A DNA stretch of 64,000 nt, taken from NCBI GenBank assembly GCA_021199335.1, contig JAJQIG010000060.1, forward strand, positions 1-64,000, read 5' to 3'. Source of the stretch: Oscillospiraceae bacterium. Its GTDB lineage: Bacteria > Bacillota > Clostridia > Oscillospirales > Ruminococcaceae. The notes beneath the pieces are model-generated. The model worked only from the letters and a program-made list of their open reading frames with translations. It had not been told where the DNA came from and searched no databases. The stretch's first letter is position 1; each line of letters begins with the position of its first letter. Of the stretch, positions 56,529-64,000 are shown in pieces. Both the position numbers and the translations under genes were made by a program.

Positions 56529-56571
56529 AAAAAACGCCCTATGGAAGACTTAAAAATCTCCCATAAGGCGA
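56529..56571 (-). terminator. Terminator after the GH94 gene
   Basis: CGCCTTATGGG and CCATAGGGCG form a slightly imperfect stem, followed on the minus strand by seven T. Confidence 0.85.
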
Positions 56572-56585
56572 TTTAATTTACAGAC

Positions 56586-58982
56586 TTAACCGAGGGTTAC
56601 AACAACCTCGTTCACATCCTTGAGCTTTGCTGCAGGGATAAGGTTGCTTTCAAGAGCTTCACCATTGAGAACAACGGACTTAACGCCGCTTTCGACATGG
56701 TTCGGGTTATTAAAGGTCATATTAAGCTTCTTTCCTCTGAAGGTCTTTTCCACTGTATAGCTTGCCCAGTCGGATGAAATTGAAGGATCAACAACAAGTC
56801 CCTCCGAATTGGGGCGCATACCGAGGATACCCTCAACTGTACCTACCATTACGGTAGAGGCTGTTCCCGTAAGCCAGTGAACGTGAGCGCGTCCCGCAAA
56901 AGGACTGTCCTTGCCCTCAACGAACTGACCGTAAACATAAGGCTCAAGGCATCTGTGATCTGCATTGTCATTGTAGGTTGCGGGAGCCGCTTCCTTCCAG
57001 TATTTATAAGCACGATTGCCGTGACCGAGGAGGGATTCGGCAAGAATCAGCCAGCCCTGCGGCTGAGAAAAGATACCCGCATTCTCCTTTGTGCATTTAT
57101 TAAAGCACTGCATAAGCGCGCCATCGAAGCCGTGTTCAACATAAGGGGGATACATAACCATTGCGCCATAGGGCGTATTAAGCTCCCTTTCAACGCTGTC
57201 CATAGCCTTTTCAGCCTGTTCCTTGGTTGCAAAGCCCGAAATAACGGACCATGACTGGGGATTGAGCCACATATTTGCTTCGGGATCCGTTCTCTGACCG
57301 ATAACGGTACCATCCTCCTTGTAACCTCTGATCCATCTGTCCTCATTCCAGCAAGCGCTGAGAATTTCATCAAGCTTAGCCTTTACTTCGTCAAGGTACT
57401 TAACATATTCAGCATCATTTTTGAGCTCGGCATAGCTTCTGAGAATTTTTACGGCATAAACAAGCTGGAATGCAACGAATGTAGACTCTCCCTTTTTGCC
57501 AAGGCGCAGACAGTCGTTCCAGTCAGCGTGAAGACCTGCGGGCATACCATGATTTCCGAGATGGTTCATCGAGAACATAACGGCTCTCTTGAGGTGATCG
57601 TAAACAGTACCCTTTTCGCCATCGTTAGCGTAGAAAATTTCTTCATCGAGGAATGCTATATCTCCGCTTTCCGAGATATACTTATAAATTGTTGGGAAAA
57701 GCCAAAGAGCGTCATCCGCACGGTATGAGGGGTGACCCGTTTCCTTTGCATACGCTGTATTCTCATCGTTTTCATCGGGGTGGTTTTCATGACCCGCATT
57801 ATGCGTATACTTAACAAGCGGCAGACCTGCGCCGTTTGTAACCTGAGCGGAAAGCATAAATTCAATCTGCTTCTTAGCCATTTCGGGGGCAAGGTGAATA
57901 ATACCCTGAATATCCTGAACGGTGTCACGGTATCCGAAGCCGTTTCTTAAACCGCAATACTGGAATGAAGCCGCTCTTGACCAGATAAATGTAATGAAGC
58001 AGTTATAAGCGTTCCAAACGTTGACCATATTATTGAAATCGGCATCGGGAGTATTAACCTGGAGATTGCCGAGCTTTGAATGCCAATAATTCTTAAGCTC
58101 CTCAACCTCGGCTTCAACAACACCGGACTTTTCATACCTTGCAATAATTTCAGCGGCAACGGCTTCGGGCTTCTGTCCGAGGATATATGTAAGCTCCTTG
58201 GTTTCACCCGGTTGGAGAACAATATCGCTTTGCAAAGCGCCGCAGGAATTTGTGTTATAGTTAAGCTGTCCTTTAAGTCCCTCCTCAATGCCCTTGGGGT
58301 TAGCGTAGCTTCTGTAAGAGCCTACAAAGGAATCACGGTCGCCGCAGTAAGCGGAAACCTCAGCCTTTGCAACGCCGAGGAAACGCTCATTGTTGGGGTT
58401 CTTGAAGATTTCATTCTGCTTTTGAAGGATAAAATTGCCCTTGAAATATGTCCTTGTAATAAAGAGCGTATACTGGAGGTTAACCTGATCCTGCTCATAA
58501 TTATTATCATTTACAAATTCACAATATCCCGTAACGGAGAGCTTTCTCGGCTTTGTGTCATTGTTTGTAACCTTGGCTGCCCAGACCTCATATGTAGCGT
58601 CCTTGGGAACATAATATGTAACCTCGGACCTAATATTCTTATATTCCGATGTAATAACCGTGTAGGCTGTGCCATGGCGGCATTCGCTCTTATATTCGTC
58701 AAGGGGCTTGCAGACAGGAGCCCATGAAGCAGACCAATATTCGCCCGTTTCGCCATCCTTAATGTACACATAACGTCCCGGCTGGTCGACAGCAACCGAG
58801 TTAAAGCGATAACGTATAATACGTCCGTTTGCGCCGCTCTTTACAAAGCTGTAGCCGCCTGCGTTATTTGAAATAATTGCGCCGTATTCGGGGGAACCCA
58901 AATAATTTGCCCAAGGCGAAGGCGTTGCGGGATTAGTGATGACATATTCCTTTTTATCAAGATCGAAATGTCCGTAGTTCAT
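56586..58982 (-). CDS. GH94 disaccharide phosphorylase, probably cellobiose phosphorylase
   Basis: A 798-residue cytoplasmic enzyme that cleaves a beta-linked disaccharide with phosphate to a sugar-1-phosphate and free sugar. The N terminus (EYVITNPATPSPWANYLGSP, NNAGGYSFVKSGANGRIIRY) and the (alpha/alpha)6 barrel match GH94. The catalytic acid Asp is in HADWNDCLRLGKKGES (about 488), and phosphate-binding residues are near NAGIFSQPQGWLILAESLLG and HWLTGTASTVM. The overall pattern resembles cellobiose phosphorylase of Ruminococcus and Clostridium; chitobiose and other GH94 specificities cannot be excluded. It has no signal peptide. Confidence 0.88.
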   Translation of the reverse strand: MNYGHFDLDKKEYVITNPATPSPWANYLGSPEYGAIISNNAGGYSFVKSGANGRIIRYRFNSVAVDQPGRYVYIKDGETGEYWSASWAPVCKPLDEYKSECRHGTAYTVITSEYKNIRSEVTYYVPKDATYEVWAAKVTNNDTKPRKLSVTGYCEFVNDNNYEQDQVNLQYTLFITRTYFKGNFILQKQNEIFKNPNNERFLGVAKAEVSAYCGDRDSFVGSYRSYANPKGIEEGLKGQLNYNTNSCGALQSDIVLQPGETKELTYILGQKPEAVAAEIIARYEKSGVVEAEVEELKNYWHSKLGNLQVNTPDADFNNMVNVWNAYNCFITFIWSRAASFQYCGLRNGFGYRDTVQDIQGIIHLAPEMAKKQIEFMLSAQVTNGAGLPLVKYTHNAGHENHPDENDENTAYAKETGHPSYRADDALWLFPTIYKYISESGDIAFLDEEIFYANDGEKGTVYDHLKRAVMFSMNHLGNHGMPAGLHADWNDCLRLGKKGESTFVAFQLVYAVKILRSYAELKNDAEYVKYLDEVKAKLDEILSACWNEDRWIRGYKEDGTVIGQRTDPEANMWLNPQSWSVISGFATKEQAEKAMDSVERELNTPYGAMVMYPPYVEHGFDGALMQCFNKCTKENAGIFSQPQGWLILAESLLGHGNRAYKYWKEAAPATYNDNADHRCLEPYVYGQFVEGKDSPFAGRAHVHWLTGTASTVMVGTVEGILGMRPNSEGLVVDPSISSDWASYTVEKTFRGKKLNMTFNNPNHVESGVKSVVLNGEALESNLIPAAKLKDVNEVVVTLG

Positions 58983-59060
58983 TGGAACACGCTCCTTTTT
59001 AAGCTTTTAATATAATTTGTTGTGATTCAAAGCGGAGCCGCCTGAATCGGAAACATTAAT

Positions 59061-59089
59061 ATTCTAACATTTACTGTTATTGATTTCAA
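59061..59089 (-). promoter_or_regulatory. Promoter of the GH94 gene
   Basis: On the minus strand TTGAAA (59084-59089) and TAGAAT (59061-59066), 17-base spacer, about 80 bases before the start. Confidence 0.65.
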
Positions 59090-59156
59090 GGGGGTAATAA
59101 AAAAGTTCACAATTTCAAACGATTAAGATTGCAAATTCTATGCAATAAGCCATAGA

Positions 59157-59191
59157 AAACGGAGGACAGAGCTTTTCTGCCCTCCGTTTTT
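59157..59191 (-). terminator. Terminator after pfkA
   Basis: ACGGAGGGCAGA pairs with TGTCCTCCGT (one bulge), with TTTTC following on the minus strand. Confidence 0.75.
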
Positions 59192-59197
59192 ACGCAG

Positions 59198-60283
59198 TTA
59201 ATCGCCAAAGGAAACTCCAAGCTCCCTCGCTGTGACAACAAGCTGATGCTCGGGTGTAACAAACTTCGTTTTGCCCGCAATATCCTCAAGCTTATTTTCG
59301 GTTATTTTGCCGTCAACCATCGCTACAGTATAGCCATACTTATCGTGCTTTATAAGGTTTGCCGCCCTTACGCCGAATTTTGTCGCAAGAACACGGTCGT
59401 ATGCCGATGGACTTCCTCCCCTGAGCATATGTCCCGGAACGCAGACTCTTGCTTCAATGCCTGTTTCAGCCTGAACCTGGGCCGCAATACGAGATGTTGC
59501 GGTAGTAATGCCCGCTTCCTCACGCTTTTTTGCACGCTCCTTTTTCTTCATTTTAGCTTCCTCCGTATCGAAGGCTCCCTCCGCAACGGCAACGATTGAG
59601 AAGGTTTTTCCCGCTTTTGTGCGCTTGTTTACCGCTTCGATGATTTTATTTGTACTGTAAGGAATTTCGGGAATAATAATAATATCCGCTCCGCCCGCAA
59701 TACCCGAGTAAAGGGTAAGCCAGCCGGCCTTATTTCCCATTATTTCAACCATGAGTATACGGCTGTGGGAGGCTGCTGTTGTATGAAGCCTGTCAATAAC
59801 ATCGGTGGCGGTATCAACGGCGGTATGGAAGCCAAAGGTTACATCTGTTCCGAAAATGTCGTTATCAATCGTTTTCGGCAGACCGATTACGTTAAGCCCC
59901 TCATTTGAAAGAAGATTAGCGGTTTTATGCGTGCCGTTGCCTCCCAGGGTAAGAAGGCAATCGAGCTTCTGCTTTTTGTAGGTGTCCTTCATTGCTTTGA
60001 CCTTATCGACATTATCCTCGCCGATAACTGACATCATCTTGAACGGCTGGCGCTTTGTGCCGAGGATTGTTCCGCCTTGTGTAAGAATGCCTGAAAATTC
60101 GGAGGGCTTCATGTCCCTTGCGATGTTATTGATAAGTCCGTAATAGCCGTTCTGGATTCCCACTATTTCGACATTATCCTCGCCCATTTCCTCAAAACAA
60201 GCCTTTGCGACTCCGCGGATTGTGGCGTTAAGGCCCGGGCAGTCGCCGCCGCTGGTGAGTATTCCTATTCTTTTTTTTGCCAT
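59198..60283 (-). CDS. pfkA: 6-phosphofructokinase, group III (phosphoryl donor uncertain)
   Basis: A 361-residue cytoplasmic enzyme of glycolysis. It starts RIGILTSGGDCPGLNATIRG. The donor-site motifs are GGNGTHK (about 112-118) and GLPKTIDNDIFGTD (about 133-146), and the substrate site includes MGNKAGWLTLYSG and VPGHMLRGGSPSAYDRV. ATP enzymes usually read GGDGS with Gly later (PGTID); PPi enzymes read GGDDT with PKTID. Here GGNGT is combined with PKTID, so ATP or PPi cannot be assigned from motifs alone. The preceding gene ends in a terminator, so pfkA needs a promoter within about 70 bases. Confidence 0.92.
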   Translation of the reverse strand: MAKKRIGILTSGGDCPGLNATIRGVAKACFEEMGEDNVEIVGIQNGYYGLINNIARDMKPSEFSGILTQGGTILGTKRQPFKMMSVIGEDNVDKVKAMKDTYKKQKLDCLLTLGGNGTHKTANLLSNEGLNVIGLPKTIDNDIFGTDVTFGFHTAVDTATDVIDRLHTTAASHSRILMVEIMGNKAGWLTLYSGIAGGADIIIIPEIPYSTNKIIEAVNKRTKAGKTFSIVAVAEGAFDTEEAKMKKKERAKKREEAGITTATSRIAAQVQAETGIEARVCVPGHMLRGGSPSAYDRVLATKFGVRAANLIKHDKYGYTVAMVDGKITENKLEDIAGKTKFVTPEHQLVVTARELGVSFGD

Positions 60284-60315
60284 AATAAATTCCTCCAGAC
60301 TTTTTTCTTAAACAA

Positions 60316-60346
60316 AAGGGTATGACTGTTAAAAGATCATACCCTT
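60316..60346 (-). terminator. Terminator after the GGDEF-EAL gene
   Basis: A 10-bp stem AAGGGTATGA/TCATACCCTT followed on the minus strand by TTGTTT. Confidence 0.8.
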
Positions 60347-60353
60347 AAATTTT

Positions 60354-62672
60354 TTATTGAGCAATTTCGGCTGTGATAAGCGCCGAGGAGCTTTCCTGCA
60401 TCTTTTTCTTCATGAATTTTTCAAATTCCGGAGCGGGCATAGGCTTTCCGAAGAAATATCCTTGAGCAAGGTCGCAGCCCGATTCCTTGAGAATATCAAC
60501 CTGGCCGGGGGTTTCGATTCCTTCGGCAATGGTTTCAATCTTCTTGGATTTTGCGATTCTTATAACAGCGGAAACAATCTCCCTTGAAATTTCATCCTCT
60601 TCAAGGTACATTACAAATGAACGATCCAGCTTCAGCAGCGTAATCGGAAGAATCTGAATGTAGCTCAGCGAGGAATAACCCGTTCCGAAGTCATCCATGG
60701 AAAGCTTTACGCCGAGGGACTTGATTTCCTCCATCTGGTGAACGGCGTGATCAATATCCTTGAGCGCAAGGGATTCCGTAAGCTCAACATCGAGGTACTG
60801 GGCGTCAAGGCCCGACCTATCGAGCGCGGCTTTAATGGATTCGGTAACATTCGTTTGATAAAAATCCACCGCAGTAAGGTTAATTGAAACCGTAATGGGA
60901 GGATAGCCCATTATTTGCCACTCTTTATTTTGGCGGCAAGCCTCATCAAGAACAAATTCGCTTATTTTTGTAATCAGCATTGAGCTTTCGGCAACCGGGA
61001 TAAAGTTACCCGGAGGAACAACCGTGCCATCGGGCTTAATCCAACGAACGAGCGCTTCCATACCCATAAGTGAGCCATCGGTAAGACTGATTTTCGGCTG
61101 ATAGTAGAGCGCAAGCTCATGGTTTTCAATTGCTGCGGCAAGCTCTTTCTCGACAATATTGTTCTCGATAATCTTATCATGCACTTTAATGTCGTAACGG
61201 ATGATGCTTCCTCTTGTTTCATCGGACATACTGAGTGAAAACTCCGCGCGGTCAAGAACCTGCGGGAAATCCTCCCCGCCATCGGACATTTTACAATATC
61301 CGACAGAGCATGACATTGCTTGATTTGTGAATCTGTCGCCCGAAAGCTTTGAAAGCTTGCTTTGGATATTTGTAATAAACTCAAGCGGGAGGGAATCATC
61401 CCCGTTATCCCTTATAATTGCGGCAAAGTTATCTCCGCCGATTCTTGCGCCGATTCCGCCTGCGGGAATTTCCGCAACAAGTATCTTTGCAAACTCGCTG
61501 AGAAGCTTATTTCCGTTAAGGTAGCCGCAGGTATCGTTTATTATGTGGAAATCATCGATATCGAACACGGCAACCCAGTAATCCTCGCCGTTATCGGGCG
61601 CCTCCTTTGAGGAAAGATAATTCTCCTGACCTATCATCATGAACTTATTTCTGTTATAAATTTGTGTAACATCATCGATATAAGCCATTCTTTCAATAAG
61701 GCTGTCCTTCTCCTTGTCGGAGGTTATATCGATAACCGCCCCGCCGATTCTTGCATCAAGGATGCTTTCCGCAGGAGTGATTTTGTAGCGATACTGATAG
61801 CAGCGGTAGGGATCGTCGTTTCCCGAATGCATATGGAACTCAACCGTCCTCATTTCATCGGTATCAGCCATTCCCACATCTGTCATAAGGTACTGAATTT
61901 TCTCAATAGTGGGAACATCCTCGGGCTTAATATGCCTAAGAAGCTCATTAAGGACCACGCTTTCCTTTTTAATGCCCATCATTTTTCTAAGCTGCTCGGA
62001 AACGTAGTATTTATATGTGCCGGGTTCTTTAAGGAGAAGCCCGATTCCCGAATATCCCATCGCCATCGAAAGTCTTGCTTCGGAAGCGGCAAGCTGTTCG
62101 GAATAACCGACAAGTTCTTCCCTCATTCTGTTCTTTTCGGAAACGTCAACACCGATGGACATCATAACGTATTTCGTTCTGTCCTTACGCTTATCCACAA
62201 ACATAAGTGAGGTGCTCCACACAACGGAGAGCTTTGAACCGTTCTTCGCCGTAACGGTGAATTCCTCATCCCGATTATTAATAATCGCCTGAAGGCTTGG
62301 CGCAAAGGCATCGGGCGGGAGCAGCTTTTGAATGTTTCTTGCATTATCCTGGAGATCCGCCGCAGTATAGCCCGTTGAAGCCGTGACGACATCATTTACC
62401 TCAACGTAATGGAAATTATCCTCCCAAATAATTACCATGGAATTGATGTTATGCATAATGGAGGAAAGGTATTTCTTCCCTTTCGCAACGTGCCTCTGTT
62501 CATGGTGCCTCATAGCAAGCACAAGAACCGCAGCGGAGATTACAGCGCAGACAAGATAGATGCCCAGAACAACAGCCAGGTAGTCCGGAATGCGGAATGC
62601 AACATTAAGAGCAATCAGCGCAGAGCCTATATAGGCGACAGCTATTGTTAAAGCCGGGGATTTTTTTCGCAT
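60354..62672 (-). CDS. Membrane-bound PAS-GGDEF-EAL cyclic-di-GMP protein
   Basis: A 772-residue protein: two N-terminal membrane helices (residues 8-50), two PAS-like domains (about 75-190 and 200-320), GGDEF (about 330-490) and EAL (about 510-755). The cyclase motif is degenerate, IGGDNFAAII (about 411) instead of GGDEF, so cyclase activity is doubtful. The EAL domain keeps MEALVRW (about 537), NLTAVDF, ELTESLAL, DDFGTGYSSLSYI, KLDRSF and AEGIET, all needed for phosphodiesterase activity. It is most likely a c-di-GMP hydrolase whose GGDEF part is regulatory, which would favour motility. Confidence 0.93.
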   Translation of the reverse strand: MRKKSPALTIAVAYIGSALIALNVAFRIPDYLAVVLGIYLVCAVISAAVLVLAMRHHEQRHVAKGKKYLSSIMHNINSMVIIWEDNFHYVEVNDVVTASTGYTAADLQDNARNIQKLLPPDAFAPSLQAIINNRDEEFTVTAKNGSKLSVVWSTSLMFVDKRKDRTKYVMMSIGVDVSEKNRMREELVGYSEQLAASEARLSMAMGYSGIGLLLKEPGTYKYYVSEQLRKMMGIKKESVVLNELLRHIKPEDVPTIEKIQYLMTDVGMADTDEMRTVEFHMHSGNDDPYRCYQYRYKITPAESILDARIGGAVIDITSDKEKDSLIERMAYIDDVTQIYNRNKFMMIGQENYLSSKEAPDNGEDYWVAVFDIDDFHIINDTCGYLNGNKLLSEFAKILVAEIPAGGIGARIGGDNFAAIIRDNGDDSLPLEFITNIQSKLSKLSGDRFTNQAMSCSVGYCKMSDGGEDFPQVLDRAEFSLSMSDETRGSIIRYDIKVHDKIIENNIVEKELAAAIENHELALYYQPKISLTDGSLMGMEALVRWIKPDGTVVPPGNFIPVAESSMLITKISEFVLDEACRQNKEWQIMGYPPITVSINLTAVDFYQTNVTESIKAALDRSGLDAQYLDVELTESLALKDIDHAVHQMEEIKSLGVKLSMDDFGTGYSSLSYIQILPITLLKLDRSFVMYLEEDEISREIVSAVIRIAKSKKIETIAEGIETPGQVDILKESGCDLAQGYFFGKPMPAPEFEKFMKKKMQESSSALITAEIAQ

Positions 62673-62743
62673 CCTATCTTACCTTCCTTTCAGTATTTTT
62701 TCATATATCTCACATAGTCACACTTGTACCATATTACAATAAT

Positions 62744-62772
62744 ATTATAATATCGAAAAGCGTTTTTGTCAA
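62744..62772 (-). promoter_or_regulatory. Promoter of the GGDEF-EAL gene
   Basis: On the minus strand a perfect TTGACA (62767-62772) and TATAAT (62744-62749) with a 17-base spacer. Confidence 0.85.
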
Positions 62773-62810
62773 TAATTATCATAACAAAAGCCGAAAAATA
62801 TTCTGTTTTT

Positions 62811-62826
62811 TCACAATACCGTCACA
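62811..62826 (+). promoter_or_regulatory. Candidate OmpR/PhoB-type direct-repeat operator
   Basis: TCACA occurs at 62811-62815 and 62822-62826, 11 bases apart, upstream of the response-regulator gene. That is the spacing used by tandem OmpR-family dimers, so self-regulation is possible. Confidence 0.35.
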
Positions 62827-62878
62827 TTTTAATGGTAAAATTAAATTAAAGTTCAAATTCATCAAAGGAGATGTGCCT

Positions 62879-63550
62879 ATGCCGAGAATATTAATTGTTG
62901 ACGATGAAAAGATGATCCGCAACGTTGTTAAAGAGTATGCGGAGTTCGAGGGTTATGAAACCGTGGAAGCCGAGGACGGAATGGAAGCTGTTGAAATCTG
63001 CCGCAAGGAGGATTTCGATATAATCGTAATGGATATAATGATGCCCCGCCTTGACGGTTATTCCGCCATAAAGGAAATTCGCAAAACAAAGCAGATTCCC
63101 GTTATAATGCTCTCCGCAAGGGGCGAGGAATACGACAAGCTCTTCGGCTTTGAAATCGGCGTTGACGACTATGTGGTAAAGCCATTCTCCCCGAAGGAGC
63201 TTCTTGCGAGAATAAAAGCCGTAATAAAGCGTTATTCCGCCAAGGAGCAGCATATGGACATCATCCGTTACGAAGGTCTTGAAATCAACGTTACAGGACG
63301 TGAGGTGACCGTTGACGGAAACCCCGTTTCCCTCACTCCGAAGGAATATGATTTGCTCTTTTATCTTGTTAAGAACAAGGGAATTGCCCTTTCCCGAGAA
63401 AAGCTTCTTGAAGAGGTATGGGGATATGATTTTTACGGCGACGACAGAACCGTTGACACGCACATAAAAATGCTGCGAAATTCCATAGGAGAATATCGGA
63501 AATTCATAAAAACCCTGAGAGGAATGGGATATAAATTTGAAACCGCATAA
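62879..63550 (+). CDS. OmpR-family response regulator
   Basis: A 223-residue regulator. The receiver domain (1-120) has the acidic pair in ILIVDDE, the phosphorylated Asp52 in IVMDIMMPRLDG, Ser in VIMLSARGEEYDKLFGFEIG, and Lys in VVKPFSPKELLARI. The C-terminal winged helix (130-223) has VSLTPKEYDLLFYLVKNKGI and the recognition helix region DDRTVDTHIKMLRNSIG. The ATG at 62879 follows AAAGGAG; the open frame upstream is noncoding. Its last 14 bases overlap the histidine kinase gene. Confidence 0.96.
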   Translation: MPRILIVDDEKMIRNVVKEYAEFEGYETVEAEDGMEAVEICRKEDFDIIVMDIMMPRLDGYSAIKEIRKTKQIPVIMLSARGEEYDKLFGFEIGVDDYVVKPFSPKELLARIKAVIKRYSAKEQHMDIIRYEGLEINVTGREVTVDGNPVSLTPKEYDLLFYLVKNKGIALSREKLLEEVWGYDFYGDDRTVDTHIKMLRNSIGEYRKFIKTLRGMGYKFETA

Positions 63551-64000
63551 GATACGAAATCTGCGCAACACGGTATGGATGTACTTCGTTATTTTTATTT
63601 CGAGCATCCTTATCCTTGTATGGTTTACCTTTGTCGTTTCACTTGAATCAAATTACAAAAGCTCCAAAACAAGGAATATCATAAGCATCGCATCATACAT
63701 TCTCAACGGCTGGAACGATGACGATTTCACTTCGGACAAGCTGGATGAAATCGCTTATAACAACGATATGTGTATTCTTATACAAAATGAAACGGGGTAT
63801 ACTATATATTCTTATGATATGATGGCGAACAACTGCCTTATTCATGGCGTTTCGGGGTTAAATCTGTTCCGATACAGGGCTGAAGCTCTTGCCAGCAGCA
63901 CGGGCTATTATTATGCCGAGCTTCAAAATCCCCGATTTAATAATGACACCCTGCTGTTTGTAATGGTAATCGGCTCAAGGGACGACCCGGAGGGCTTCAT
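63537..64000 (+). CDS. Sensor histidine kinase, N-terminal part (cut by window end)
   Basis: An open frame from a TTG at 63537 (or ATG at 63579) runs without a stop to the window end. It begins KPHKIRNLRNTVWMYFVIFI with a transmembrane helix (about residues 15-36), then an extracytoplasmic sensor (LESNYKSSKTRNIISIASYI, NNDMCILIQNETGYTIYSYD). This is the layout of a membrane histidine kinase partnered with the preceding regulator. The catalytic domains lie outside the window, so the assignment rests on position and topology. The TTG start would overlap the regulator by 14 bases. Confidence 0.75.
   Translation, partial: MKPHKIRNLRNTVWMYFVIFISSILILVWFTFVVSLESNYKSSKTRNIISIASYILNGWNDDDFTSDKLDEIAYNNDMCILIQNETGYTIYSYDMMANNCLIHGVSGLNLFRYRAEALASSTGYYYAELQNPRFNNDTLLFVMVIGSRDDPEGF

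Overview
The window looks like a chromosomal segment of an anaerobic, fermentative, probably motile bacterium of the class Clostridia (Bacillota). An Oscillospirales/Ruminococcus-like member is my inference, not a proof. The grounds are strong AGGAGG ribosome binding sites, TTGACA/TATAAT promoters with 17-base spacers, ECF sigma factors paired with DUF4367-type partners, a TepA/ClpP-class protease, an FtsK/SpoIIIE translocase, a GH94 cellobiose-type phosphorylase, class II xylose isomerase, and an F-type ATP synthase with a sodium-type rotor. No phage or complete insertion sequence is present. There are about 60 protein genes and three tRNAs.

Region 1 (1-8.8 kb) holds a DtxR-family metal regulator, a small membrane protein, a cluster of DnaA-box-like sites, and an ECF sigma factor with its membrane partner. 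These are followed by a secreted DUF6147-like protein, a C39/papain-like cysteine protease without a leader, a two-gene amino-acid ABC transporter, and a second ECF sigma / membrane partner / VWA-lipoprotein operon. Region 2 (8.9-15.1 kb) is xylose catabolism (xylA, xylB, a transaldolase), with a candidate catabolite element inside the xylA promoter, then a chemoreceptor split by a -1 frame change at a run of six A. Region 3 (15.2-26.4 kb, minus strand) is a housekeeping run: tsaD-rimI-dusB-rpiR-DUF3006-metallo-hydrolase-ygiQ-ftsK-uppP-tepA.

Region 4 (26.5-38.8 kb) is the main accessory region. It encodes a guanidine nitrogen-assimilation pathway: two DUF1989 carboxyguanidine deiminase subunits, a 1196-residue biotin-dependent guanidine/urea-type carboxylase, and allophanate hydrolase. 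Next come two PII proteins resembling NifI1 and NifI2, then an SsuABC/TauABC-type ABC transporter that probably imports the nitrogen compound. No nitrogenase genes and no recognisable guanidine riboswitch are seen. The PII promoter is followed at once by a terminator, which suggests attenuation. A LuxR-type regulator and a PP2C phosphatase face the cluster.

Region 5 (39-45.7 kb) has a soluble PocR-domain chemoreceptor and a small YjfB-like motility protein with a highly folded leader. It also has rfbB, polyphosphate kinase, an unannotated candidate small RNA with three TACCCC loops, and aspartate kinase. Region 6 (45.8-52.8 kb) is the complete ATP synthase operon I-a-c-b-delta-alpha-gamma-beta-epsilon. 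Region 7 (52.9-64 kb) has tRNA-Pro, tRNA-Thr and tRNA-Tyr, typA, an amino-acid binding lipoprotein, a GH94 phosphorylase and phosphofructokinase. It closes with a PAS-GGDEF-EAL protein, an OmpR-family response regulator and the start of its histidine kinase, cut by the window end.

The observations I rate highest are the NifI-like pair and attenuator in the guanidine region, the RNA leader shared by the DUF1989 and yjfB genes with a perfect anti-Shine-Dalgarno stretch, the TACCCC-loop RNA, and the two-carboxylate c subunit. All computations here were done by eye; none were checked by software.
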